Assembly: GCA_020639135.1 (NCBI GenBank)
Contig: JACKHE010000001.1
Coordinates: 515,394 to 579,393, forward strand
Origin: Phycisphaeraceae bacterium
GTDB lineage: Bacteria; Planctomycetota; Phycisphaerae; Phycisphaerales; UBA1924
Direction: 5' to 3'
Length of the DNA: 64,000 nucleotides
Of this stretch, positions 1-8,463 are shown piece by piece. Numbering within the stretch: the stretch's first letter is position 1; every line of letters starts with the position of its first letter. The translations under genes and the position numbers were made by a program. The notes beneath the pieces were generated by a model, which made no database searches, was not told the origin of the DNA, and worked only from the letters and a program-made list of their open reading frames with translations.

Positions 1-429
1 TCGCGCGTGGCGCGGAGCGCGATCGCCGGGATGACGACACTGGGCGCGGAGGTGGTGTGCGTCGGTCCCGAGGCGATGTGCCCGGGCGGGGTGTCGGCGC
101 TGGGGTGCGACGTCGAGCGCGACCTGGACGCGGTGATCGGCGAGGTGGACGCGGCGATGGCGCTGCGGGTGCAGTTCGAACGTGGCTCGGCCCTGGGCGG
201 CGCCGAGGCGGCGCATACCGCGCGGTACGGGCTGACGAGCGAGCGGGCGTCGCGGATGAAACCCGGGGCGATCGTGATGCACCCCGGGCCGATGAACCGG
301 GGGCTGGAGATCGAATCGGGGGTCGCGGACGGCCCGCGGAGCGTGGTGCTGCGGCAGGTGGCGCTGGGGGTTCCGGTGCGGATGTCGGCGCTGGCGTGGT
401 GTCTGGGGGCGGATTCCGGCGGGCGGTGA
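1..429 (+). CDS. pyrB: Aspartate carbamoyltransferase catalytic chain, C-terminal part (5' truncated by window edge)
   Basis: The reading frame is open at base 1 and ends with TGA at 427-429. It encodes the last ~142 residues of aspartate carbamoyltransferase, which condenses carbamoyl phosphate with aspartate in pyrimidine synthesis. The first residues (SRVARSAI) match the family's HSRVARSN segment. Near the C-terminus HPGPMNRG, ESGVADGPRSVVLRQV and VPVRMSAL are the classic PyrB block, including the HPGP residues that contact substrate. The true start lies outside the window, so the GTG at 7 is an internal Val codon. Downstream in pyrimidine operons one often finds pyrC, but here the next gene is gmk after 88 bases. 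The family assignment is near certain. Confidence 0.95.
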   Translation, partial: SRVARSAIAGMTTLGAEVVCVGPEAMCPGGVSALGCDVERDLDAVIGEVDAAMALRVQFERGSALGGAEAAHTARYGLTSERASRMKPGAIVMHPGPMNRGLEIESGVADGPRSVVLRQVALGVPVRMSALAWCLGADSGGR

Positions 430-517
430 CGCGCCGGCAAAACGTGGTACATTCGGCGGTCAAGGAGGAGCGGCGGGCGGTTGACCTGGTGCGGTCATCG
501 TCCACCCAGACGCGAGC

Positions 518-1177
518 ATGGCGACGATGCGCGGAACGGCGGACATGTCCAGCGAGACGGCACACGGCGGGCGGGGGGGCGACCACGCCGATGGCGGCGG
601 GATGCTGCTGGTGATCTCGGGGCCCTCGGGTGTCGGGAAGACGACGATCCGCGACGTGATCCTGGACTCGGTCCCCGGGTCGTTCTTCTCCGTGAGCGCG
701 ACGACGCGGCCCAAGACGGACGCCGACCGGGAGGGCGTGGATTACCTGTTCCTGACGGACGAGCGGTTCGACGCGCACGTCGAGGCGGGGGACTTTCTCG
801 AGCACGCGACGTTCGCGGGCAACCGCTACGGCACGCTCCGGCAGCCCGTGGAGGCGGCGCTGGCGGCGGGCCGGCTGGCGCTGCTGGATGTCGATGTGGT
901 GGGGGCGCGGAACATCAAGTCGATGCGGCCCGACGCGTACTTCATCTTCTTCATGCCGCCGAGCAAGGACGAGCTGCTGCGCAGGCTCCGCGACCGCAAA
1001 CGCGAGAGCGAGGAGGCGATCCAGAAGCGGTTCGCCGTGGCGTCGCGGGAGATCGACGACGCGCAGTCGTCGGGGATCTACGACGAGTTCGTGGTCAACG
1101 ACGATCTGACGACGGCGATCGCCAGGACGCTGGAGATCGTCGAACGGGAGCGGGCGAGGCGGGCGGCGTCCGGATAA
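518..1177 (+). CDS. gmk: Guanylate kinase
   Basis: This enzyme phosphorylates GMP to GDP with ATP in the cytoplasm. The P-loop GPSGVGKT lies at residues 35-42. It is followed by the GMP-binding segment (SATTRPKTDADREGVDYLFL, with F.R and Y-type contacts replaced in the family manner), the GNRYGT motif and the lid/C-terminal RLRDRKRESEEAIQKR block. The N-terminus is about 25 residues longer than in E. coli Gmk and has low complexity (TAHGGRGG). Later starts at ATG 545 or ATG 602 are therefore possible, and no Shine-Dalgarno motif clearly decides. The gene is followed by a GC-rich stem-loop at 1201-1231 and then clpB. Function is very secure; only the start is uncertain. Confidence 0.95.
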   Translation: MATMRGTADMSSETAHGGRGGDHADGGGMLLVISGPSGVGKTTIRDVILDSVPGSFFSVSATTRPKTDADREGVDYLFLTDERFDAHVEAGDFLEHATFAGNRYGTLRQPVEAALAAGRLALLDVDVVGARNIKSMRPDAYFIFFMPPSKDELLRRLRDRKRESEEAIQKRFAVASREIDDAQSSGIYDEFVVNDDLTTAIARTLEIVERERARRAASG

Positions 1178-1200
1178 GGCCGGCCGGTCACGCCATCGCG

Positions 1201-1231
1201 GGCCCGGGGCTGCCGGAACGGCAGTCGGGCC
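1201..1231 (+). other. GC-rich stem-loop between gmk and clpB
   Basis: GGCCCG (1201-1206) pairs with CGGGCC (1226-1231), and CTGCCG (1210-1215) pairs with CGGCAG (1219-1224) around a GAA loop, with an asymmetric GGG/T internal loop. The nearest T run (1248-1252) is about 17 bases downstream, so it is a poor classical terminator. It may stabilise the gmk 3' end or act as an imperfect terminator. Confidence 0.4.
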
Positions 1232-1344
1232 GGTTGAACATCGCGGTTTTTCTGGCTGTTGCGGGGGTCGGGGTCCTGGCGCGCGGTTTGTAAGGAGCCT
1301 CGTGGCTGTCGCTGTGTGCGCAGGCCAGGAAGGACTGAACGACC

Positions 1345-3981
1345 ATGCGATTCGACCGATTCACGACGCTCGCCCAGCAGGCGATCTCCGAGGCGCAGAC
1401 CGAGGCCGCGGGCCGGGGGCACGGAGAAGTGGCGCCGGCGCACCTGCTGCACGCGCTGCTCGCGGAGCCGACGGGTTCGGCTTCGAGCATCCTGAGCCGA
1501 TTGGGCGTTGACCCGGGCAGGACGCTGCGGCTGGTGTCGAGCGAGCTTTCGAGCATGCCGACGGTCAGCGGCGCCGGCGGGCCGCAGGCGGGGCGAGCGC
1601 TGGGCGAGGTCCTGACGAGGGCGGAGGTCGAGGCGAAGGGGCTTGGCGACGCGTACACGTCGTGCGAGCACCTGCTGCTGGCGCTGGCGGAGGTGAAGTC
1701 GCCGGCGCAGGACGTGCTGAACACGATCGGTGTGACGAAGAAGGGGCTGCTGGAGACGATCAAGGCGATCCGCGCCGAGAGCGGCGTGTCGTCGATCAAC
1801 GACCCGGGCGCGGAGTCGAACTTCGAGGCGCTGAAGAAGTACGCGATCGACCTGACGGCGCGCGCCGGGGAGGGCAAGATCGACCCGGTGATCGGGCGTG
1901 ACGACGAGATCCGCCGGTGCATGCAGGTGCTATCGCGCCGGACGAAGAACAACCCGGTGCTCATCGGCGAGCCAGGCGTGGGCAAGACGGCGATCGCCGA
2001 GGGGCTGGCGCAGCGCGTCGTTGACGGCGACTGCCCCGAGGGGATGAAGGACGCCAGGATCATGGCGCTCGACGTGGGGCAGCTGCTCGCGGGCGCGAAG
2101 TTCCGGGGCGAGTTCGAGGAGCGGCTCAAGGCGGTGCTGCGCGAGGTCGCGGCGGGCGAGGGGCGGATCATCCTGTTCATCGACGAGCTGCACACGATCG
2201 TCGGCGCGGGGCAGGCGGAGGGCGCGGTGTCCGCCGGCAACCTGCTCAAGCCGGCGCTGGCTCGCGGCGAGCTGCGCGCCATCGGCGCGACGACGCTCGA
2301 CGAGTACCGCAAGCACATCGAGAAGGACGCGGCGTTTGAGCGGCGATTCCAGCCGGTATACGTCGATCAGCCGAGCGTGGAGGACACCATCGCGATCCTT
2401 CGCGGCCTCAAGGGGCGCTACGAGGCGCACCACGGCGTGCGGATCCTCGACTCGGCGCTGGTGGCGGCGGCGACGCTGAGCCACCGGTACATCGCCGACC
2501 GGTTCCTGCCCGACAAGGCGATCGATCTTGTCGATGAGTCGGCGTCGCGGCTGCGGATCGAGATCGACTCGATGCCGACGGAGCTGGACGAGCTGCGGCG
2601 GCGGATCATGCAGCTGGAGATCGAGCGCGAGGCGCTGAAGCTGGAGGTCGAGGGCGGCGACGGCACGAGCGCCAAGTCGCTGGGCTCGGTCGAGAAGGAG
2701 CTGGCGGGGCTGCGCGAGCGCGACAACGCGCTGTCGGAGCGCTGGCGGCGTGAGAAGTCGGAGCTCGACGAGGTCAAGCGCGTCAAGGTCGCGATGGACG
2801 AGAAGAAGACGGAGCTGGAGCAGGCGCAGCGCCGGGGCGACCTCGAGGCGGCGGCGCGGATCCAGTACGGGGACCTGCGCGAGCTTGATTCCCAGCTGAG
2901 GCACGCGGAGTCGAAGCTCGAGGCGAGAAGGATCGCCGGCGATTTCCTCGTCAAGGAGGAGGTGGACGCCGAGCAGATCGCCGGCGTGGTCAGCGCGTGG
3001 ACGGGTGTCCCCGTGTCGCGGATGATCGAGTCGGAGCGCGAGAAGCTGACGCGGATGGAATCGGAGCTCGGCGAGCGCGTCATCGGCCAGGCCGAGGCGG
3101 TGCGGGCGGTGTCCGACGCGGTGCGCCGCAGCCGGGCGGGGCTGGGTGATCCGAACCGGCCCATCGGCTCGTTCCTGTTCATGGGCCCGACCGGCGTGGG
3201 CAAGACGGAGCTGTGCAAGGCGCTGGCGGGGTTCCTGTTCGACACGGAGCAGGCGATGGTGCGCATCGACATGAGCGAGTTCATGGAGAAGCACTCCGTC
3301 GCGCGGATGATCGGCGCGCCCCCCGGCTATGTGGGCTACGAGGAGGGCGGGCGGCTGACCGAGGCCGTCCGGCGCCGGCCCTACGCGGTGGTGCTGCTCG
3401 ACGAGATCGAGAAGGCGCACCCGGACGTCTTCAACGTGCTGCTGCAGCTGCTCGACGACGGGCGCCTGACGGACGGGCAGGGGCGGACGGTGGACTTCCG
3501 CAACACGATCGTGGTGATGACGAGCAACATCGGCTCGCAGAAGATCCAGGACCTGGCGGACCAGGGCGCCGAGGAGTGGGAGATCGAGGCCGCGGTGCGC
3601 GAGGAGCTCAAGCGCTCGATGCGCCCGGAGATCGTCAACCGAATCGACGAGACGATCGTCTTCCACCAGCTGACGCGTGAGGAGATCGGCGCGATCGTGA
3701 AGATCCAGGCGGGCCACCTGCGTCAGCGGATGGCCGGGCTGGGCGTGACGCTGGAGCTGACCGACGACGCGGTCGAGGCGGTCGCGGGCGAGGGCTGGGA
3801 CCCGACGTTCGGCGCCAGGCCCATCAAGCGGGTGATCCAGCAGCGGATCGAGAACCCGCTGGCGGCGCGGCTGGTCGCCGGGGAGATCGGCGAGGGCGAC
3901 ACGATGCGCGTGGGGTTCGAGGGGAAGTCGTACACGTTTGAGACCTTGCCGAGCGCCACGGCGCCGGTGAATGCCTCCTGA
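1345..3981 (+). CDS. clpB: ATP-dependent disaggregase ClpB
   Basis: An 878-residue Hsp100 chaperone that pulls polypeptides out of aggregates together with DnaK. The N-terminal Clp repeat domain covers about residues 1-145. The first AAA+ module follows, with Walker A GEPGVGKT at 208-215 and FIDELHT as Walker B. A charged coiled-coil M domain (about 400-520) distinguishes ClpB from ClpA/C. The second AAA+ module has Walker A GPTGVGKT near 614-621, LLDEIEKAH and the GARPIKR sensor-2 motif. Length matches the family (about 860). ATG 1345 is preceded by AAGGAC. The motif set and the M domain rule out ClpA and ClpC. Downstream, a small SpoIIAA-like gene starts after 34 bases and may be co-transcribed. 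Confidence 0.97.
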   Translation: MRFDRFTTLAQQAISEAQTEAAGRGHGEVAPAHLLHALLAEPTGSASSILSRLGVDPGRTLRLVSSELSSMPTVSGAGGPQAGRALGEVLTRAEVEAKGLGDAYTSCEHLLLALAEVKSPAQDVLNTIGVTKKGLLETIKAIRAESGVSSINDPGAESNFEALKKYAIDLTARAGEGKIDPVIGRDDEIRRCMQVLSRRTKNNPVLIGEPGVGKTAIAEGLAQRVVDGDCPEGMKDARIMALDVGQLLAGAKFRGEFEERLKAVLREVAAGEGRIILFIDELHTIVGAGQAEGAVSAGNLLKPALARGELRAIGATTLDEYRKHIEKDAAFERRFQPVYVDQPSVEDTIAILRGLKGRYEAHHGVRILDSALVAAATLSHRYIADRFLPDKAIDLVDESASRLRIEIDSMPTELDELRRRIMQLEIEREALKLEVEGGDGTSAKSLGSVEKELAGLRERDNALSERWRREKSELDEVKRVKVAMDEKKTELEQAQRRGDLEAAARIQYGDLRELDSQLRHAESKLEARRIAGDFLVKEEVDAEQIAGVVSAWTGVPVSRMIESEREKLTRMESELGERVIGQAEAVRAVSDAVRRSRAGLGDPNRPIGSFLFMGPTGVGKTELCKALAGFLFDTEQAMVRIDMSEFMEKHSVARMIGAPPGYVGYEEGGRLTEAVRRRPYAVVLLDEIEKAHPDVFNVLLQLLDDGRLTDGQGRTVDFRNTIVVMTSNIGSQKIQDLADQGAEEWEIEAAVREELKRSMRPEIVNRIDETIVFHQLTREEIGAIVKIQAGHLRQRMAGLGVTLELTDDAVEAVAGEGWDPTFGARPIKRVIQQRIENPLAARLVAGEIGEGDTMRVGFEGKSYTFETLPSATAPVNAS

Positions 3982-4015
3982 TTCTCTCTGACAAACCTAC
4001 GGAAGGAGATCTGCG

Positions 4016-4390
4016 ATGCTCGAGTTCCATCAGATCGACGACACGAACGTGCTGGAGTCCACCCTCGACGGGTCGCTCACGCGCGAGGAATACGACCGGC
4101 TGACCGACAAGGCCGAGGAAATGATGCGCCGGTTCGACAAGATCCGGATGATCCAGGTGTTCCGTGATCTCGGGAAGATCGGCTGCTCGGTCATCTGGGC
4201 GGACATGAAGTGGGGCCCGGCGCACCTGGGCCGGTTCGAGCGTCTGGCGATCGTCGCGGATCAGAGGTGGTTCGAGTGGATGATCGCGCCGTTCCGGCCG
4301 TTCGTGCACGCCCAGATCCGCTGCTTCCACCTTGACGAGATCGACGAGGCGAGGGCGTGGATCACCGAGGACGCGCCGGTCGCCGTCTGA
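4016..4390 (+). CDS. SpoIIAA-like (STAS-fold) protein
   Basis: A 124-residue soluble protein resembling the SpoIIAA-like family, stand-alone domains with a STAS/CRAL-TRIO-like fold whose ligand is mostly unknown. Visible features are the N-terminal LDGSLTREEYDRL segment, a hydrophobic core strand (IRMIQVFRDLG), the W-rich middle (IWADMKWGPAHLGRFERLAIVADQ, quoted here in parts: ADMKWG, RFERLAIV) and the C-terminal RCFHLDEIDEARAWI helix, which is characteristic of the family. AAGGAG eight bases before ATG 4016 supports the start. Its TGA abuts the stop codon of the convergent pgpH gene with no bases between. Role unknown; perhaps lipid or small-molecule binding, as proposed for relatives. Confidence 0.8.
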   Translation: MLEFHQIDDTNVLESTLDGSLTREEYDRLTDKAEEMMRRFDKIRMIQVFRDLGKIGCSVIWADMKWGPAHLGRFERLAIVADQRWFEWMIAPFRPFVHAQIRCFHLDEIDEARAWITEDAPVAV

Positions 4391-6757
4391 TCACGCCGAG
4401 CGGGTCGCGGTCTTCTCGCCGCTCTTGGTGTCGCTGTCGAGTCGGAGGTCGGGCTGGGTGTGGGGCGACTGGACGGGCTTGCTCCTACTCGCTTCGGGGT
4501 AGGCGACGCGGGCGTGGTGCATCGAGATGAGGCCCTTGGTCAGCGAGGCCTCGATCGCGTGGAGGTCGGCGAGGGTAAGGTCGCACTCGTCGAACTGGCC
4601 GTCCATGAGGCGCTTGGTGGCGAGCTTGTGGACGAGCGTCTCGATGCGCGAGGGGGTGGGCTCGGGCATGGCGCGGGTGGCGCTCTCGACGGCGTCGCAG
4701 ATCATGAGGATGGCGGCCTCGCGCGTGCGGGGCTTGGGGCCGGGGTAGCGGTACTCGATCTCGGAGGGCTGGTCGCGTTCGGCCTCGTCGGCCTGCTGGC
4801 GCGCCTGGTGGTAGAAGTACTCGACGAGCGTGGTGCCGTGGTGGGACTCGATGTAGTGGTGGAGCGATCGGGGGAGGTTGTGCTCTCTGGCGAGTTCGAC
4901 GCCGTCCTTGACGTGGCCCACGATGACGAGCAGGGACATGGCGGGCGAGAGCTTGGCGTGCTTGTTGACGCCCTCGGACTGGTTCTCGACGAAGTAGTCG
5001 GGCTTGTTGATCTTGCCGATGTCGTGGTAGAGCGCGCCGACGTAGAGGTGGAGGGCGTCGGCGCCGATCTTCTCGGCGGCGGCCTCGGCGAGCGTGGCGA
5101 CGGAGAGGGAGTGGTTGTAGGTGCCGGGCGCCCGGGACTGCATCTCGCGCAGGAGCGGGTTGCGGGGGTCGCGGAGCTCGATGAGCGTCATGCCGGTGGT
5201 GATGTCGAAGGTGCGCTCGATGAAGGGCAGGACGCCGTAGATGATCATGGCGACGCCGACGCCCCCGACGGCGGCGTAGCCGGCGTCGGTGAGGGTCTGG
5301 GAGAAGGCGCCCTGGACCTGCGGGATGGTCAGGAGTTCGCAGGCGAGCGTGCCGCCGGCGAGGGCCGCGGCGGTCCAGGCGCCGGCGCGCATGATGGTGT
5401 TGCGCTGGCGGATCTCGCCGAGCTTCCAGACGGCGACGCCGACGCCGGCGAGGACGGTGATGAAGACCTCGGCGGGGAGATGGAGCGCGACGCCGACGAG
5501 CAGGGCCTGGAGCGAAGAGATGGCCAGCGCGGTGCGCTGGTCGTAGGCGATGACGAGGATGAAGGCGATGAAGATGGTCGGCGCGGTGGAGCTGATGGCG
5601 ATGCCGGTGGGGGTCTGGATGGTCGCCCAGGCGGCGATGAGCGTGGTGACGAGGACGATGGAGGCGATGGCGAAGACGCGCATGGGGTTGCGCGTGATCC
5701 TGGGGCAGAACCTGGCGAGGTAGAAGCCGACGCCGCTGGCGGCGAGGATGGTGGCGAGCAGCGCGCCGAGCCTGGGGAGCCAGCGCTGGCCGATGGAGCG
5801 CGCCCTGCTGGTCTCGGCGCGTTCGAGCCTGTCGATCTCGCGCTGGTCCTGCGTGAGGACGTCGCCGCGGCGGTAGATCTCGCGGCCCCTGGTGTAGGTG
5901 ACGAACTGCTCGGGGGCTGCGTCGGCGTCGGCGTCGCGGTTGGCGCGGGTGGCTTCCTCGTCGAAGACGAAGGTGGGTCTGGCGTTGCGGACGAGCCAGC
6001 CGATGACGAGCGAATCGATGGGCGCCTCGAAGCCGGCGCCGTGGACGGCGGCGGCGATGCGCTCCTCGAGCCTGGCGCCCTCGACGTTGACGGCGCCGTC
6101 CTTGTTGCGGGTGATGGGCTTGAGGTCGCTCCAGAAGCGGAGCTCGATGGTGCGGTTGGCCTCCTGCTGCTCGATCTGCCAGGTCTCGCGGTCGAGCAGT
6201 GGGGTGTAGCGGAGTTTCTCGATGAGGTCGGGGACGAGCCGCTTGCTCCATTGTTCGCTGGCTTCGTCGTTCTGCGCGTAGGCGCGGAGTGCGTCGAGCT
6301 GGACGGGCGTGAGCTGGAAGCGGTCGCGGATCTCGGGGGCGACCTTGACGAGCGTGTCGGCGTCGGCGAGGGCCTTGGGGAGCCCGTCGAGCTGGGTCTT
6401 GATGTCCTCGAAGACGCTGTTGTCAGCGCGGTACACGCGGGTGGCGCGCTGGCGTGCGATCTCGCGCTGGCTCTGCGTGCGGATCTCGTCGATGACCTTG
6501 AAGTCGGTGCGGACGAGGCGCGTGCTGGTCATGATCTGCCCGACGGCGACGATGGGCTGCTCGCGCGCCCAGCCGACGATGGCGCCGATGACCAGGGTGA
6601 AGACCGCGCCGATGAGCAGGCCCCGCGCGGCGCTGGGGCGCTGGGCGATGGTGCGCCAGCCGGATGCGGGCTTGGCGGCGGAGCGTCTGGCCTGCTCACG
6701 ACGCGCCTTGCTGGCGGTCGCGGGCTTGGAGCTCGGGTTTTTCGTGGTGTCGGCCAT
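4391..6757 (-). CDS. pgpH: 7TM-HD family c-di-AMP phosphodiesterase, PgpH-like
   Basis: A 788-residue membrane protein of the 7TMR-HD family, whose characterised members (PgpH) hydrolyse cyclic di-AMP. A first membrane helix lies near residues 47-66. It is followed by a large extracytoplasmic 7TMR-HDED-type domain to about 330, a multi-helix membrane block (about 330-530) and a cytoplasmic HD domain. HD residues are visible in YNHSLSVA, ALYHDIGKINKPDYF and REHNLPRSLHHYIESHHGT. It lies 75 bases downstream of phoH on the same strand, the classical phoH-pgpH(yqfF) pair, but ybeY, which usually follows, is not here. Substrate is inferred from the family. The signalling enzyme family is secure. 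Confidence 0.9.
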   Translation of the reverse strand: MADTTKNPSSKPATASKARREQARRSAAKPASGWRTIAQRPSAARGLLIGAVFTLVIGAIVGWAREQPIVAVGQIMTSTRLVRTDFKVIDEIRTQSQREIARQRATRVYRADNSVFEDIKTQLDGLPKALADADTLVKVAPEIRDRFQLTPVQLDALRAYAQNDEASEQWSKRLVPDLIEKLRYTPLLDRETWQIEQQEANRTIELRFWSDLKPITRNKDGAVNVEGARLEERIAAAVHGAGFEAPIDSLVIGWLVRNARPTFVFDEEATRANRDADADAAPEQFVTYTRGREIYRRGDVLTQDQREIDRLERAETSRARSIGQRWLPRLGALLATILAASGVGFYLARFCPRITRNPMRVFAIASIVLVTTLIAAWATIQTPTGIAISSTAPTIFIAFILVIAYDQRTALAISSLQALLVGVALHLPAEVFITVLAGVGVAVWKLGEIRQRNTIMRAGAWTAAALAGGTLACELLTIPQVQGAFSQTLTDAGYAAVGGVGVAMIIYGVLPFIERTFDITTGMTLIELRDPRNPLLREMQSRAPGTYNHSLSVATLAEAAAEKIGADALHLYVGALYHDIGKINKPDYFVENQSEGVNKHAKLSPAMSLLVIVGHVKDGVELAREHNLPRSLHHYIESHHGTTLVEYFYHQARQQADEAERDQPSEIEYRYPGPKPRTREAAILMICDAVESATRAMPEPTPSRIETLVHKLATKRLMDGQFDECDLTLADLHAIEASLTKGLISMHHARVAYPEASRSKPVQSPHTQPDLRLDSDTKSGEKTATRSA

Positions 6758-6832
6758 GCGCGGTGGTGGGAGCGGTGTGGTCTGCTGGTGGGCGGTGAAT
6801 CCGGGGCGGGGACGCCCCGGCTCGCGGGGTGA

Positions 6833-7864
6833 TCAGCGGTCGGACGCCTCCGTGGTCTTCGGGTTCCGGTCCTCGGCGCCGTACGCATCGACAATGCGCT
6901 GGACGAGGTCGTGGCGAACGATATCCGTGGAGTCGAGCGAGGTCAGCCCGACGCCCTTGACTCGGGCGAGGCGCCTGGCGGCGTCGATGAGCCCCGATTC
7001 GCGGGGGTCGGGCAGGTCGATCTGGGTCGTGTCGCCGGTGATGATCATCTTGGAGCGCTGCCCGAGGCGCGTGAGGAACATCTTCATCTGCCCCTTGGTG
7101 GTGTTCTGCGCCTCGTCGAGGATGATGACGGCGTCGTTGAGGGTCCGGCCCCGCATGAAGGCGAGCGGCGCGATCTCGATGATGTCGTTGATCATGAATC
7201 GCTGGAGCGTGCCGAAATCCATCATGTCGTGCAGCGCGTCGAGCAGCGGGCGGAGGTAGGGGTTGACCTTGGCCTCGAGATCGCCGGGGAGGAAGCCGAG
7301 CTTCTCGCCGGCCTCGACGGCGGGGCGGACTAGCACGACCTTCCGGATGGCGCCGGCCTTGAGCATGTGGACGGCGGCGGCGACAGCGAGGTAGGTCTTG
7401 CCGGTGCCCGCGGGGCCCGAGCAGAGGACGAGGTCGTTGTGGCGGATCGTGTCGAGGTAGTGCTTCTGGTTGGCGGACTTGGGATCAACGCGGCGACCCC
7501 GGACATAGACATCGAGCGGGCCGTCCCAGAGTGAGCCGCTGACGATGATCGGCGAGCCGATCTCCTTGCGGAGCAGGTCCTCGGGCATCGCCTTGGTTTC
7601 CGCGGAGAGCTGGGTGATGAGCTCGAGCACCTCGTGCCGGGAGAGGTTCTCGCCGGACCTGGAGGCCTCGTCGAGACGCTCGATGGCGCGGCGTGCGGCC
7701 TCGACGGCGCGGGGCTCTCCGGAGATCTGGACAGAGCCGTCCCTGGCGGCGATGTTGACACCGAGGGCTTCGCGGATCATTTTCAGGTTCCGCTCTGCGA
7801 CTCCCAGCATCGGGATTCGTTCGGCGCCCTGGGGGACACGGATGGTCAGTTCCACCGAAGACAT
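6833..7864 (-). CDS. phoH: PhoH family ATPase
   Basis: A 343-residue PhoH/PhoL-type P-loop protein. An N-terminal KH-like segment (about residues 1-75) is followed by the PhoH ATPase domain, with Walker A SGPAGTGKTYLA, VLVRPAVEAGEKLGFLPGD and Walker B VIILDEAQNTT. These are diagnostic family blocks. The frame stays open for a further 106 codons upstream, but those residues are low-complexity. I place the start at ATG 7864 because MSSVELTIRVPQ begins the conserved region and a CCGGAG motif lies just before it. The family is linked to RNA metabolism and ribosome maturation. It precedes pgpH, as in many bacteria, and is divergent from a putative lipoprotein gene. Confidence 0.93.
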   Translation of the reverse strand: MSSVELTIRVPQGAERIPMLGVAERNLKMIREALGVNIAARDGSVQISGEPRAVEAARRAIERLDEASRSGENLSRHEVLELITQLSAETKAMPEDLLRKEIGSPIIVSGSLWDGPLDVYVRGRRVDPKSANQKHYLDTIRHNDLVLCSGPAGTGKTYLAVAAAVHMLKAGAIRKVVLVRPAVEAGEKLGFLPGDLEAKVNPYLRPLLDALHDMMDFGTLQRFMINDIIEIAPLAFMRGRTLNDAVIILDEAQNTTKGQMKMFLTRLGQRSKMIITGDTTQIDLPDPRESGLIDAARRLARVKGVGLTSLDSTDIVRHDLVQRIVDAYGAEDRNPKTTEASDR

Positions 7865-7964
7865 ACTCCGGAACAATCGGCTCGATCCGCACGCGCGTTC
7901 GGCCGAGTGCCCACAGGTCGAGGGGACTGATCCCCTGCGATGCGCCGATTCTACGACGGGGTGG

Positions 7965-8432
7965 GTGGTCAGATCCACAAAAATCTCATTCTCTGTTTGG
8001 TTGATGTTCGTTATTCTAGGTGTCCCGGGCCTGCTGTGGGGGTCCGGATGTGCCGGCGGTGGCGGACCGCTGGCGCCGATTTCGGGGGCCTCCGCATCGA
8101 CGAGGCTCGAGTGGGATGACCTTGACGCGGCTGTTTCGTACGTCGCGAGCCGGAACGAGCTGGCGCTGGTGGACTCGGCCACCTTACGGGAGCCGGGCGG
8201 CGCGGGGGGGGAAACGGCGGTCCGCAGGTACCGGCTGATCGATGCGTACGACCACCCGGTCGAGATCCGGTTCTCGACCGACGGCGGCGCCCTGGGGGGT
8301 CTTCGCGAGGGGGCGGCGTCCCGGGATGGGGCGGTGGTTGTCCGATTCGGCAGATTCGGCGACCATCAGCGGGAAGCGGCGCTGGTGGAGGCGCTACTGA
8401 AGCGGCTGGACGCGCTGGCGGTGGTGGACTGA
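7965..8432 (+). CDS. Putative small lipoprotein, function unknown
   Basis: A protein of about 155 residues with no family I recognise. Starting at GTG 7965 gives a signal sequence with a basic n-region (VVRSTK), a hydrophobic h-region (SVWLMFVILGVPGLLW) and a lipobox-like GSGC followed by a Gly-rich linker, which fits a lipoprotein. ATG 8004 is the alternative start, but it removes the basic residues. The mature part is acidic, with a repeated pattern of Arg and Glu in strands such as YRLIDAYDHPVEIRF. It ends 31 bases before the low-molecular-weight phosphatase gene and may share its transcript. The GSGC site has Gly rather than Leu at -3, so lipidation is only likely. Confidence 0.6.
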   Translation: MVRSTKISFSVWLMFVILGVPGLLWGSGCAGGGGPLAPISGASASTRLEWDDLDAAVSYVASRNELALVDSATLREPGGAGGETAVRRYRLIDAYDHPVEIRFSTDGGALGGLREGAASRDGAVVVRFGRFGDHQREAALVEALLKRLDALAVVD

Positions 8433-8463
8433 AGCCGGCGCCTCGGCAGGATGAAAGGCTGTT

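Noticed and set aside
448..453. TACATT as a -10 element for gmk
   Set aside because: The only -35 partner (GTGACG at 426-431) is weak and overlaps the pyrB stop, so I did not list it as a promoter.
4460..6832. Plus-strand open frame of 790 codons antisense to pgpH
   Set aside because: It is Gly/Val/Asp/Glu-rich without domain motifs, typical of the shadow of a GC-rich gene; pgpH has complete family motifs.
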